From NCBI RefSeq assembly GCF_033115175.1, contig NC_084828.1:31060388-31124387 (forward strand): a DNA stretch of 64,000 bases, in the 5' to 3' direction. Below, piece by piece: positions 36,990 through 49,659 of the stretch (the stretch's first letter is position 1; every line of letters starts with the position of its first letter). The notes under the pieces were generated by a model. The model saw only the letters and a program-made list of their open reading frames with translations, was not told the origin of the DNA and ran no database searches. The position numbers and the translations under genes are program-made. The DNA is from Lepus europaeus (Eukaryota > Chordata > Mammalia > Lagomorpha > Leporidae).

Positions 36990-37260
36990 TAATAAAATTT
37001 CAACAACAAAGAAAGCCTTAAAGATTTGAAAGAAAATACCTATCCCCAAGAACTGTGTATCCAGCAAAATGCTGTTTCTAGAACAAAGGTGAACTTTCAG
37101 AAAGTAAACCTTTGAAAGTTTATCATATTAACTAAAGGCATTCCCAATGTACATCATTCAGAAGAAAATTGAGTGCAGGATAGGAACTAAGAAATTTTCA
37201 ATAAAATAATAAGTATATATATATAATTATCTACAAAATTAATAGTGATATCAAATTTTG
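36990..37260 (+). mobile_element. Old L1 fragment
   Basis: CCCCAAGAACTGTGTATCCA, GCAAAATGCTGTTTCTAGAA and a following A-rich stretch resemble the ORF1 end of an old L1 (compare CCCAGAATACTGTATCCTGC at about 20132 here). No frame survives. Confidence 0.55.
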
Positions 37261-38996
37261 AACTTTAAAAAAGAACTGAAATACTGCATAGCAAGAGTGC
37301 ATGAGTTGCGATTTATTGAGCTAACCGCCAACAGTTAAACATGAGGATATAATTTTAATTTAGATTCTACCTCAGGGTGATGATGTCACTTTAAAAAGAG
37401 AGCTGTGAAAACAGCTTATTATTACAAAGTATATTGTCATTAAACAATTAAGCAATCCATCAGTTTAGCAAACTCTAATAAGTGATAGGAAAGGCAGGAA
37501 TTACTTTGTGCCTACCATTTGGCCATCCTACTGCCTTTGGCTATTATTTATTGACAGCTGATCCTATGTTTATTAGTATCCTCTGTTCCAAACAGTGCAA
37601 AGTGGTTACAGTGACTTCATTGCAAGAGCAATGGACTCCACTGAGAGTAGACAGGCAGCAAGCACAGTATTATTCCTATCTGGTAGGTGGCTGGTTAGGA
37701 TGCTGATTAAGGAACTGGGCAGATTTGATATCATTACATCTTATTGGTTCAAATAGATGTTATTTGTTGAAAAATGAAGTATCTAACAGGTATTTATGAA
37801 TATCAATCGTTCCAAAACTGGAGATTAACCAGTCACAAGGTTTCCACCCATGATGTTGGAAGGTCCTATGAGAAGACTCACCTCTAAGGAAGCAACTATA
37901 AAACTTAACATTAGTACTAAAAGGCACTAGAGAGTGACTAGAAGCAAACAGGCTCAGCTGGGGAGTGTAATGTTCTTGGAGGGTAATGAAGTGGTAGAAG
38001 TATGTACTTATTTCTATGATTTTAGCCTAGATTTAATTGCAGTCTATGAGCCTCCCAGTAGTGGTAGGGAACAACTGTGAAAAAAAAAAAAATAAGTGCT
38101 TCTGGCTTGGAAGACAGAAAATTGATGCTAGGAAAATCACACAAAAATGAGCAAAAAATCCTGGAAGAAAGAATTCCATATTCTGATGGCTAATCCCTGG
38201 ATAGAAAAAATTGGCTCCCTTCTTTCAGGTACTCTTCTGCACAAATTCCAGGCAGGCAGTCTCTGCTCTAATCTCTCCTCAATTTAGTAAAACTACCATG
38301 CTCTGCTTGTCTCTCTGGGTCTTTTCCAGACATGCCACAATCCTGCCAATGTGTGTGGCCCTCTCGATTCCCATAATATCTCAGAGCTTTTAGGAACACA
38401 ACACAGGAACATCTCATCCCCCAAACTTTCTTTTGATGTGTTTTGGACCAATCTCCTTTTTGCCTCAACTGGTATCATCACCTCAGGGAGCTGAATGTTA
38501 GATAATGTTCCCTAATTGCTTTTCACAAATGCTTCGCACATAGGACCTTGTGACTGTGCAAGTTCTGAGTCCGTTCAAATAACTGCCAGGCAGGTCAAAT
38601 GGAGCATTTGGAGGAGTATCGCGCTCATTCGGCCTCCTCAAATGGTTGTTATGTTGCTGGTTTCCTAAGCCACCCTAGAATTGGAAGAGAGGGTTGCAAA
38701 TAGGCAAGTTAAAATTGCCACAAAGCTTGTTTTTGTCATGAAATTCAGCCATTTTCTTGAATAAAAACTCCTCACATTACACAATTAATTTCCAGAGTCC
38801 TGAAATGATAGATTTTGATCTTCTCAGTGTTTTCAATATTTCTTTGGGAGAATCAATTTTCAGAAGTCCTTACTCTTGACTAAAAGTGGCATTAATTCCG
38901 CTGCATCTTGGAAGATCTTCTGTATATGGAATCATATTTTCTAATTATATTTTTTCAGCAATCTGAACATATCATTCTGTCTTCAATGGTTTATCC

Positions 38997-38997
<1 letters not shown>
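37261..38997. other. Unique DNA
   Basis: No repeat or gene recognised. Short open frames at 37482-37706 and 38211-38481 lack family similarity and splice context. Confidence 0.5.

Positions 38998-38998
<1 letters not shown>

Positions 38999-39034
<36 letters not shown>
38999..39034. repeat. (TA)n microsatellite
   Basis: An essentially pure TA run of about 17-18 units, just upstream of an L1 3' fragment. Confidence 0.95.
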
Positions 39035-39037
<3 letters not shown>

Positions 39038-39074
39038 TATTTTACTTCTTTCATGATACTTTTATACTCTGGTT

Positions 39075-39370
39075 ATTTGTCCTTAATGTGTTGTACAATG
39101 TGAATAAATGCTATAACTAGTACTCAAATAGTACTTTACACTTTGTGTTTCTGTGTGGGTGCAAACTGTTGAAATCTTTACTTAGTATATACTAAATTGA
39201 TCTTCAGTATATAAAGATAATCGAAAATGAATCTTGAAGTGAATGGAATGGGAGAGGGAGTGGGAGATGGGAGGGTTGCGGGTGGGAGGGAAGTTATGGG
39301 GGGGGGAAGCCATTGTAATCCATAAACTTTACTTTGGAAATTTATATTTATTAAATAAAAGTTAAAAAAA
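39075..39370 (+). mobile_element. 5'-truncated L1 3' end
   Basis: Rabbit L1 3' UTR: GTGGGTGCAAACTGTTGAAA, AAATCTTTACTTAGTATATA, a run of GGGAG units with a G9 (39249-39307), AGCCATTGTAATCCATAAAC, ending TTATTAAATAAAAGTTAAAA. Nearly identical in layout to 60060-60325. Confidence 0.92.
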
Positions 39371-42120
39371 TGCCTTTTTAAAAATTTTGTGTATATCCTT
39401 CTGAGGATTGGTCATGCCTTTCCAATCTGTCACTTGATCTGTCATTAATTTTGAAAAAGTCTTAATTATTCAAGTACGATTTCACTCTTTATTCTCTTCT
39501 GCTTTCAATACTCCAATTAAATAAATTTTAGTTCTTTTCATGAAATCTTATGTTTCTTATATCCTTTTCTGTAGTTTTTAAAAATCATCTTACCCATGTT
39601 TCCTCTGGATTCTTCTTCAGACCTGTCTCTTAACTCACTAGTCCTCTGCAGTTGTTTCCATTCTGCAGTTAAATGCATCATGTTCTTAAGGAACTGAAAT
39701 TCTTAGTTCTTCAAGCTTCACATAGCTATTTTTCAAAGAGGTGATGAAATTTGCCTAATTAATTCATTAAGCTTCTTTATCACACTTGTTGATGTAGATC
39801 ACCCATGTTTCTTTTTCTAAAGAATTTTTGCTTGTCATTTTAGTTTGAAGTCAAGCCTTATATGCTACTTTAGGTCTGCTTTATTTGCTTCAGTGCAGGA
39901 TATTATATGTAAAGTTTTCAGTGAGCACCTAAGGGCCTGGGTTATGTATTATCTTTGCTTACAGAGGATTTGGTAGGCAGCTCCTCTAGGGGCCCTGACC
40001 ATCCTATTAAATATATCTTCAAATAGATAGATGCACTTTATTCTGTATAGTTGTTTATTTGTTTACAGAGTATAGATCTGAAGCAACTGAATGTACCAAT
40101 TCCAAAAATAAAAACTCTACTGAGAATTTTAATTATTGATCCTGAGTTTCTAAATCTAATTTCTAGGAATTATTTCTACCCAAAGTAAGAGTCATTTCTT
40201 ACTAGAATACATAATTGAAATTTTATGGAATTTGGAAGAGATAATGTCACATCTCAGTGCTGGCTTTCTGATGCTAATACAGATGAAATTGCTGAGAGTC
40301 CCCTGAGGACTTGAAGATATCAAATCGCAGGCCTTGCCTCAGACCTTCTGATCCACACTGTGCACAGTGCATAGGACTTTATAAAACTTTACTTTCAGTT
40401 GTTGGCAAAGGAAAGATTGAGAACCTTTGTAAAAAGGGAAGAAGTCAAAAGGTAGATCCAAGTATTGGTTGGTATGATAGCTTTCTGGGGCTGCCATGAC
40501 AATGTCCGCAGACAGGATGGCTGAAACAACAGAGATTTGTCTTTTCACATTTTTGGAGTCAAGTGTCCAAAGTCATCTTTTTTCTTTCTGAGTTCTCTCT
40601 TCATGGCTTATAGATGGCTGTCTTCTCCCTATGCCTTTCCTTGGCCTTCCTCCCCTACATGTCTATGTCCAGATGTCCTTCTCCTACAAGATCACTGGTC
40701 AGATTACATGAAGGTCCATCCTAATGACCTCATTTTAACTCAGTTACTTCTCTAAAGACCCTATCTTCATTTACAACTACATTCTGAAATAATGAATTTT
40801 GGAGGGGTCACAATTTAACCCGTAACATCTGAGATAATGAACCTTGGCTTTCAGGTAAACACGTCATTATTTCCATAAACTGGAAGTCAATAGAATTGAA
40901 GAGTCAAACCCAGAAAACTCTTGGATGGACCTTAAGGGAACGGTTTTTTGAGAGCACTTTACACAGTAATAAAGAGAGACAACTTTGCTAGTGGATGTCA
41001 ACCTTATGGCTGAAGTCCCTGAGATTACCACATTCCTATACATTCAAAAGCCCAGATGTTCAGCATCTCCTTGAATTTAATGTCTAAGAATGTTCTCAAA
41101 TATTTTAATGCTATCTCTACTTAATTTCTTAATTTTCAGAAAACATTAGAAAGTAGAATATGCTTTAATATCTCTAGTAGGCATTTAAAAATAAGTGAAA
41201 TACTTATAACTTTTTCCAAAGGACTGTACACGAATCCTTTACAAGTAAACCCAAGCGCACGTCTTCAGACTCTTGACTGTGGAAAATACCACAAGCACCA
41301 AATCACTAAAATATAGATCTCACGCTGCAGACACCTAATCTCTTTTGTGTAGGGAGAGTTCAGATAGAAGTGAACTATTTAAACCTAACATAGTCTCACA
41401 TTTATTCAGCACTCATTTACCGAATATCTACTATACTCTTCCCTCATTTAAAACAGCCATTTCAGTGAATACAAAAACAAAACACCAGTCCACAGGCTCA
41501 ACTCTTACAGAATTTATAGCCCAAATTAAGGGAAACTAAAAACATGGAATGTTTGATGGAATGCTGGGAGTCATCCTTGCATAGAGACCATCCTACTCTC
41601 CTGAGTTCTAATTATCTGAGTGCATATATTGCACGGCTAAGACAAGCATAATTATTGAAATGTAATACAGGAAAATAAGACTACCAACACCTCAACTAGA
41701 AAACACTGAATTTCCAGCATTTAGGATGTAGATAGATGAATAGCCAACAATAGAAAACATTGTAAGTCCCAAAAAAAGGTTTCAACAGTGATAATGCCAA
41801 AGTCCACCTTTCCATTTGACTTCTAAGACAAGTACAATTTATTTTTCATATGTCTAAGACATGAGAGTAAAAAAAGATTACAGGAAATGTTTTCTGAAAA
41901 TATTTTGGCGATTTTATATCTTTGACTAATCGTGTAATATCATATAACTCTAGAAAGTAAATCATTACTTAGTACAGACTTTCCAGTAAAAATATAAATT
42001 GAAAAAACATATAAAGAATTAAGGTGTTTATAATACTGTCACCTTACAGGAAAAAGTGAAATGGCTTTTAGAATGAAAGTACATATAGTTGAGCAAGAAT
42101 ATTAACACTGTCTTCTTTCT

Positions 42121-42121
<1 letters not shown>
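39371..42121. other. Mostly unique DNA with one old repeat
   Basis: At 40480-40830 TTTCTGGGGCTGCCATGACA, CCTCATTTTAACTCAGTTAC and AAAGACCCTATCTTCATTTA form an old mammalian repeat of the same kind as 36035-36500. The rest is unclassified AT-rich sequence. Confidence 0.5.

Positions 42122-42161
<40 letters not shown>
42122..42161. repeat. Pure A40 tract
   Basis: Forty uninterrupted A preceded by TTTCTC and followed by CACCTTATTCCC. No SINE or L1 body is recognisable upstream and I see no clear flanking duplication. Confidence 0.95.
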
Positions 42162-42162
<1 letters not shown>

Positions 42163-43642
42163 ACCTTATTCCCTAAATACAGTATTATGACACCACCTAC
42201 TGGGAATTTAGAAGACAACAATCAAGTCATCTCATTCTAACTACTCTTTTTTCAACTATAAGCATTTAAAAACATATGAATAAAGCAATTAAAAGAATGG
42301 CCAAAAGATACACACTGATGATGACATAGAGGAAAGTGATAAAGCTATTAGTAAAATTTTTCATGTTAAGGAAGCTGCTAGAGAAACCCTTTATCTTTGC
42401 TATTTGGGGTACTTACTATTAACTAGGATAGTCACACCTCAATGAAACTGGACTGGATTAATGAAACTGATACTAGTCTTGTTTATTAAGCAAAATACTC
42501 TTATACTAACCTATTATGAGATTAGTGTTTGGAAGATGAATTTGGTTCTATTTTGACATGAGTATACCTGAGAAGCCATCACACGCAGACTGTTTGGGTA
42601 AACATGTGGCATGGGTTGGGTTCTCTGGAAGCAAAGCTGAGATCAGCACCTGTGGAAGGAATGGGGAAAGCCAGGATGGGTAGTGAAGCACAACTGTAAT
42701 ATTGAAGTCATGGTCAGACCCGTGGCCAGCTCTGGGGTGTATGTGACCCTGCATTGAGCCAAAATGATTGTCCTCTGCTCCTCTCCACGACCCTGGGTGT
42801 GGGGAACCCTTGAAGGGCATGTTCTCAATGACTCTTTTTAGCTGAGGCAGAACCAATAGGACCTACCAACAAGTGCTTCCTGGAAAGAGGATCTGCGACT
42901 CCTCCCGAAGTGCAACTCCACAAGGAATTAGAGAGTGGGCCTAGGGATGATTTAAGGTCACATTTTAGAGTATGTTATTAATCTGATAATCATGATTAAA
43001 ATTGATATTTCAAGTCTTCTAAAATTGTTTGTTCACTATGCATGACTGCCATCAAAGTTGAAGCAAATTCTTTTATGGTATCTACATCTGAAAGCTTTTA
43101 TACAACTTTTATATAATAAGACTTCTTGGTCCTCACTTATATAAAATGAATGAAATACCCTGTTCATTCCCCAGGCCAATCCTCCTTCTTCATTTTTCTT
43201 CTAATTTTTAACTTACCTCAGCATAAACTGCTTGAACAACAAAAAGGATTTGATTTGCTAGTCACAAGTTAGTGCTATTACAACCAATGTGGGTCAACTT
43301 AAAAAGTTCTCAACGTGATATTTTTCAGATCATGAATGTAAAGTCAGTTTTACCCTCAAACCTGTACGCACATGCAGTACCCATCATAGGCACGTGATTA
43401 GCACCCTCATCCAGGGTAGACCCTAAAAAATGACAAGTTTCTTCATTTTCTAGATTTTCTCCCTACTCCTGATTTTGCCCTTTGCATTACTCCTGTGTTT
43501 TATGATTTTCTCCCACTTGCTGGCCTGAGTTTGATGGGCCCAAGGATCTAATGTATAGTGGGAGGAGAATCTGTTAATTGAAAAAAATGTAAAATTAGAT
43601 AAGAAATGTAATAGAGCATGAAATTATAAAAATATGACAGGA
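42162..43642. other. Unique DNA
   Basis: No gene or repeat recognised. The minus-strand 102-codon frame at 42548-42856 has no recognisable family and no consensus splice flanks. Confidence 0.5.
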
Positions 43643-43952
43643 GTCGGCATTGTGGCATAGTGGCCTAAGCCTCCACCTGTGGCACCAGCATTCCTATATG
43701 GGTGCTGATTCCAGTCCCGGCTGAGCCTTTTCTGATTCAGTTCTCTGCTATGGCCTGGGGAAGCAGTAGAAGATGGCCCATGTGCTCCACCAGTGGAGGA
43801 GACCTGGAAGAAGCTCCTGGCTCCTGGGTTTGGAACAGCCCAGCTCCGGCCATTGCAGCCATTCAGGGAGCAAACCAGCAGATGGAAGACCTTTCTTTCT
43901 GTCTCTCCCTCTCTCTCTCTATAACTCTACCTCTCAAATAAAATCTTAAAAA
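43643..43952 (+). mobile_element. CSINE
   Basis: Starts GAGTCGGCATTGTGGCATAG, with GGCACCAGCATTCCTATATG, AGTAGAAGATGGCCCATGTG, CCAGCAGATGGAAGACCTTT and CTCTCCCTCTCTCTCTC, ending TCAAATAAAATCTTAAAAAT. It marks the return of SINEs after the SINE-poor block. Confidence 0.92.
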
Positions 43953-45129
43953 TTGACAAATGTCAACCAATATCATTAAACATAGTCATCTCCATAACAT
44001 TTTGCTTACATTTTTAACTGCATTCCTTATATAAAATGATTTTGTAGCGAGGTGAGACTACAAAAGTGATTGTTTTCCTTTTTTGCATGGTTGGTCAAAA
44101 TGGATTCATGCTTTCTTGATTGGACCATTGAGAATACAGTTTGTTTTCTTTCCAGGCTAAGGAATGTATCAGAACACTTACTATTTTGTCCAATATAAGT
44201 GTCTTGTTCATGCAAATGTTTTCCAGTACATGATCAGAGACAGAAGTCCCCATTGAACTCTTGGAGCTGCTCAATGTGTCTATGCCATCACTGAAACAAC
44301 TCTTGCCAAGACCTCTGATGATTGTCCTGACTCTGTATAAGTAATCATTTCCTGCTTCCAGAATTCTGCAGGATAAGGGACATCAGACCTCCCTCCTTCA
44401 TCTGATATTCCCTGTTTCCTTAGAAGGTTTCCCTTGAACAGAGAACCCATTCATGCTCCTCAGAACTCAGTCTAGGGCCTTCCTTCCTTCCTTGTATCTT
44501 GTCTCATTATATTATATCACAAGTTTTTTTTGGATATAAATGTATATGATTTGATGATTCTGAAAGTTACATATTCAAGCCTGGTGGCTTTATAAGAGAT
44601 AGATAAAAGCAGATGTCCACATTCCCTGTCTCTTGTATAGGATGCTCTGCACTGCCTTGGGATTCTGTCAGCAATAGGCCAACTTCGATGTGCCAAACTG
44701 TGATAAATGAATCCCCTTTCAATATAAAACAAAGTTATATATCCAAGACATATAATACTAAGATCCAAATTGGTAACTGTAAACTTACACACACAAAAAA
44801 TTGACACATGAAATCATATACAATTTGAAGCAAGTCCAGAGAACTCAAGGTGCCCACTTTCAAATTCATTTCCTCACACTTATAAGAAACAACATGATTC
44901 CTGACCTATATAGTAATCTTTTTTTTTTGCTCTTACCATCCATGGATGCATTCTTGCATACTTTGCTTCTACGTGAGCTGTTAAAGATATGAAATTGTAC
45001 TTCACAACATTCATGAAAAGAAATACAATTAAAAGATAAGCTCGAGTACAATAATCCTTGAAATCCATGAAGATTTTTCAGAACACATTTTCCACAACTT
45101 TTTTGAAGACAACACATCCTATTACAATT
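43953..45129. other. Mostly unique DNA
   Basis: At 44580-44730 TTCCCTGTCTCTTGTATAGG and TCTGCACTGCCTTGGGATTC may be a fragment of an old LTR or DNA repeat (low confidence). Overlapping open frames at 44517-45138 have no recognisable family. Confidence 0.4.
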
Positions 45130-45780
45130 TTGCTTCATTCACTTCTAAGATTCAGCCATGTTGGCACTATATGTAGCTACACTTCGCTCCTTTTATATGA
45201 ATATGACTCATCAGTTTAGTATTGATAGACATCTGCTTCCAGTTTTATTAAGAACATTGTCCCTAAGAACATTTGGTACATATAAGCTGATAAACATGTA
45301 TTCTTAACTTTAGCCTTTTGAAAATGGTGCTAAACACATTTCCAAAGTGATTGCTGTATTTTACAAAACTGCTTTTATAATTGGAGTGCTTCCAATGGTG
45401 TTATTCGTTTGGGGGGGGGGGCAATCTTATGTACATTTTGTGGTATCCCCTCGTGGTTTTACTTTGCATCTTCCTGACTAACAGGGCTAAGCATTTTTCT
45501 ATGTTTATTAGTGATTTGGATAATTGTGATGCACCTCTTCGGGGCCACTTCTGTTATCATGTGTTTTGTATTAAGTGTGTGTGCATTTTTTTTTCTGCTT
45601 CATAGCTGCTATTCTTCACTCTGCCACCTCCTATCTTCCATGCTTGCAAAAAACTTTTCAGAAACACTTTTCTATGTGTATTTTATGGTATATGTGAATT
45701 TATTCTAACAATTTTGTTGAATATGAAGTCTATGGATTTTTTGGTAGTTATCTTGTTTTTACTGTTCTTTATAAAAACAA
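45130..45780 (-). mobile_element. Old L1 ORF2/3' end, inverted
   Basis: The plus strand carries the complement of L1 sequence seen widely in mammals: TTAGCCTTTTGAAAATGGTG, TTTCCAAAGTGATTGCTGTA, CGTGGTTTTACTTTGCATCT and TTCCTGACTAACAGGGCTAA. A G11 run at 45411-45421 interrupts it. Confidence 0.75.
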
Positions 45781-46011
45781 TCTGGGGACATCTGAGAATG
45801 CATGGGATAATTATCTTACCCACATCCACTCTACATAATTTTTATTAGCAAACTGTCATTTTGCATGTTGCAAATACCTTCTTCCACTAAATTTTCATCC
45901 TCTTTAGGGAATTCTCTGGAGGACAGAATTCATAACTTTATCTGGTTATTAAATATTTCCCTCAAATGCAGTTTTTCTCTGTGAAAAATTCATTGTTATT
46001 CTAGGGTCTTA

Positions 46012-46362
46012 AAGATACTTTGTATGGGCCGGCGTCACAGCTCAATAGGCTAATCCTCTGCCTTCCAGCACCAGCACGCCGGGTTCTAGTCCCGGTTGCC
46101 TCTCTTCCAGGCCAGCTCTCTGCTGTGGCCCAGGAGTGCAGTGGAGGATGGCCCAAGTGCTTGGGCCCTGCACCCCATGGGAGACCAGGAGAAGCACCTG
46201 GCTTCTGGCTTTGGATCAGCGCTGTGTGCCGGCCGCGGTGGCCATTGGAGGGTGAACCAACGGCAAAGGAAGACCTTTCTCTCTCTCTCTCTCACTGTCC
46301 ACTCTGCCTGTCAAAAAAAAAAAAATCCTAAAAAAAAAAGAAGATACTTTATATGGTATGAG
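46012..46362 (+). mobile_element. Young CSINE with target-site duplication
   Basis: Head GGGCCGGCGTCACAGCTCAA, GGGTTCTAGTCCCGGTTGCC, CTCTCTCTCTCTCTCACTG and an A-rich tail. AAAGATACTTTGTATG before it and GAAGATACTTTATATG after it are the duplication. Confidence 0.94.
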
Positions 46363-47204
46363 ATTTACAGATTTCTGTGACTTAATCACCAAAGAATAGC
46401 TGGTATCTGAATCATTAGTAACCATAAAACAAGATAAAAAGATATGAAGCAATTCTTCAGTGCTTGGAGAATGCATACCACAAGGGTGCAATATTTAAGT
46501 GTAAGAAATGTTTCAGCTAAGCTTTCTTCCTACAGATATTTTCAAAATATGGGCTAGGGGAAGTACAACCCAAGTACAAAGCAGTTGTTTTACCAGATGA
46601 AATTTCTAGGACCAGTAGTGGGATAGTGAAGTTCCAAAGTATGTTAGCCTTAGGCAATTTTTGTTTCTAACAAATTATCTAGATTTCCAAGAAATTAAAT
46701 GACAGGACTTCTAAGTTCACTGAAAAAAAAAAGGGTTAAAGGATAAAAATGAAAATACAAACTTTAATTCTCAACGTAAGCTCAACTAAATTCAAGACAC
46801 CAGCCAGCCATTTAATTCATTGAAGAACTGAATGTGTTAGGAACTAAACACTATCAGTGAGTTTTGTTTCACATTTAAGTGAAGAAAATTAATGTCCTTC
46901 AAAGAACTTTTAACATAAGGAAATAAAAAGTCAAAACGAGCCACATGATGGTGAGGCGGCTGCCTAATGATTTCTAAAAGAAACTTCTGCAAAGGTGTCA
47001 CTGTTTGATGATATGTATAGGTATTGTTGTGGTGGCAAAGGACTCTCTCGTGAACTTTTTCTAGGTGCCTTTCTGCTAAAGCTTTGCTAATTTTCTCAGA
47101 ATACTCTAGTAAGCACATTATCGTTCATACTGCTCCACAGTTGGCAAGCAAAATGATTTGCACATCTCCAAAAACAAACTACTGCTATGTTTGCCCCTCT
47201 AAGA
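46363..47204. other. Unique DNA
   Basis: No gene or repeat recognised. The 93-codon minus frame at 46837-47118 has no recognisable family. Confidence 0.5.
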
Positions 47205-47515
47205 TTTGAGATGAGACACAGATAGAGAAATATCTTCAATCTGGTGGTTCACCCATAGAGAAATATCTTCCGTCTGGTGGTTCATTCCCTAAATGGCACA
47301 ACAGCTAGGTCTGGGCCAGGCTGAAGACAGGAACCTGGAACTCCACCCAGATTTCTCATGTGGGTGGCAGGGGTCCAAGCATTTGAGCTATCTTCAAAGG
47401 CACATTGACAAGAAGCTGGGTCAGAAGTAGAGCAGGTGAGACTCATTTAGGTTGCCTGATAAAGGGTGCCAAAGCCACAAGCAGCAGCTTAGCCTGCTGC
47501 ACAACACAGCCCCCA
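47205..47515 (-). mobile_element. Old CSINE with internal tandem duplication
   Basis: Inverted SINE: GGTGGTTCATTCCCTAAATG, GGGCCAGGCTGAAGACAGGA, TTTCTCATGTGGGTGGCAGG and AGCCTGCTGCACAACACAGC. A 33-base unit starting ATAGAGAAATATCTTC is present twice in tandem at 47222-47254 and 47255-47287. Confidence 0.85.
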
Positions 47516-47721
47516 CCTTTGCTCTCGATCAGCACATTTCTGCTTTGATTGGACCAATTCCTCTTCTTGGAAGTCATTGCCTTATATTGTGTCATCTTCA
47601 GGATCAGACTAGGGAAAGCCATATTTCATCTCTGGTTAGAATTATTTAAAATAACATTTCAGGCTTGGACTATTTGAAAATTTTCATGGAAAGTGTTTGA
47701 AGCCGATTTAGGTGCAACATT

Positions 47722-48015
47722 TTTTAAGATTTTATTTATTTTAGAGGTAGAGTTACAAACAGAGACAGGGAGAGACAAAGAGAAAGGTTTTCATCCACTG
47801 TTCACTATTCAAATGGCTGCTACAGCCGGAGCTGGGCCGATCTGAAGCCAGGAGCTTCTTCTGAGTCTCCCACATGGGTGCAGGGGCCAAACAACTTGGG
47901 CCATTTTCCACTGCCCTCCCAAGCCATAAGCAGAGAGCTGGATCAGAAGAGCAGCAGCCAGGATATGGTGCTGCAGGAAGAGAATTAGCCTACTACACCA
48001 CAGCACCAGCACCAA
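47722..48015 (-). mobile_element. CSINE, inverted
   Basis: TTTTTTAAGATTTTATTTAT, GAGACAGGGAGAGACAAAGA, GCCAGGAGCTTCTTCTGAGT, CCACATGGGTGCAGGGGCCA and TACTACACCACAGCACCAGC, the complement of a CSINE in full order. Confidence 0.92.
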
Positions 48016-48764
48016 AGAGCAGTATTTCATGATACAGAAAGCTAACCCCATTTTTTCAGCCACAATTAGGTTTACCAATTAACCAATTAAGATGTCTATG
48101 GCCTTGGCTATTGTTTCTGCTGTTGTCAGTTCTCTTCAATTAAGGATTGAACTAGATTGATCTTTTTTTCCCTTGCACATTGATGTGGATTGCTTGCCAC
48201 TGTAGATTTAATCAACAATCTCATCACTTTGTCTATTTATCTATTTGTAAACTAAGGATTTCTTCAGGGAATTGGCCCTATAAACATGAATGATTTCAAT
48301 ATTTGCCAGCCATGCTTCACTATCAACTTGATGTTTGTTCTCGCATCAAGTTTAGCAGAATTCATATCACTGAGATATTATTATTCTTCTTAGTACATCA
48401 AACTACATTTATTTCAGATGTCACAAAAAGCAAAAATTTAGTTTGCTGTACAAGTTCTGAAATCCATACCTAGCTTTTTGCAAAATATGCCTTTTTCATG
48501 AATTTTGTGAAGTTCCCTTTTATGACTACTATGAAAAGCATTTCCATCAATTTTTAACATTTTAGCCCTTGCTAGTTAAAATATTAGGTTAATTTTACAT
48601 GTCCACCTGCAAGTGTGAACACAGCATAATTTTAATAATTATTTAAAGGGTCTGAGACAGTTATAATTAATACCTTATTTTCTTACTAGCACTCCAAAAG
48701 CAGGGCCAAACAAGAAATTGTTATGTTGAAATATTTTTAAATAACCCAATTTTTCTGTTTTAAA
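48016..48764. other. Unclassified AT-rich DNA
   Basis: Possibly includes decayed L1 (AAGGATTGAACTAGATTGAT to GAATTGGCCCTATAAACATG) but not clearly enough to call. No gene seen. Confidence 0.4.
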
Positions 48765-49060
48765 AAAATTAAACACAGAATAGTAGTTACTAGCAGCTGG
48801 GATGGATTGAAGAGATAGGGGGAGTTTGGATAACAGGTACCAAATCAGAGTGAGAATGAAGGACTAACTTCCTGGTGTTAAAAGCATAGTGGGGAAACTA
48901 CATTATAACTTAATATGAACCAGTTTAGGAAAAAAAAAAAAAAAGGGCACCAAGCTTCCAACTATAAAGTAATGTCAAAGAAGGGGAAATTTGTGACCAC
49001 CCTTATCTGATCAGTACACACTGACAAACATATTGAAATGTCACACTGTAATCCATAGTT
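48765..49060 (+). mobile_element. Old L1 3' UTR
   Basis: ACAGAATAGTAGTTACTAGC, CAGCTGGGATGGATTGAAGA and ATAGGGGGAGTTTGGATAAC follow the usual old-L1 3' UTR order (normally AGAATGGTGGTTACCAGGGG). A run of 15 A lies at about 48930. Confidence 0.65.
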
Positions 49061-49325
49061 AATAAAAATATTAAAAAGAATTCTAAAGTGGCAAATACCA
49101 ATGCCCAAACAAGAGTTTCTGGAGGTTCTTAATGTTTGAAGTGTGAAAAGTTCAGCAAATCCCAAAGCTTGCGAGGTCAAGTCCTACACTGGCAAAGTTC
49201 AATTTGAAAACACTTTCCTAAGGAGGGCAAAGGAGCTCATTCATAAATGCATCAATACGTTAAGAAGCCTAGAATCAACTAAAGAAAAATAAAAAATTAT
49301 TTAAAGTGAAATGTCTATGCTTACA

Positions 49326-49370
49326 GATATATATATATATAGATATAAGTATATTTATATATATATTTGC
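49326..49370. repeat. Imperfect (TA)n-rich tract
   Basis: ATATATATATATATAGATAT followed by AAGTATATTTATATATATAT. Low-complexity AT-rich DNA. Confidence 0.85.
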
Positions 49371-49659
49371 TGAGGGACATGAGCAGGGTGGTAAACAATT
49401 TTTTTAATCTTAGTAATATTAAATACTGTAAAAGCATCAAAATTTCTCCATATTTCCTATATTCTACCTATACAGATTATAGTTATAATCAGAATGTGAA
49501 TAGTATTTTTGTGTCAACAAAGACTAAATAGTTATAAAATGTTATAAAGTATTACAGAATATTCTGAAAGAAATGAGTAATAAGTGTGCATGTGTTGGGG
49601 AATAATACTTGACCTGTTATGAAAGTGTGCATTAGATATAAAATATTTAAAAAAATGTT

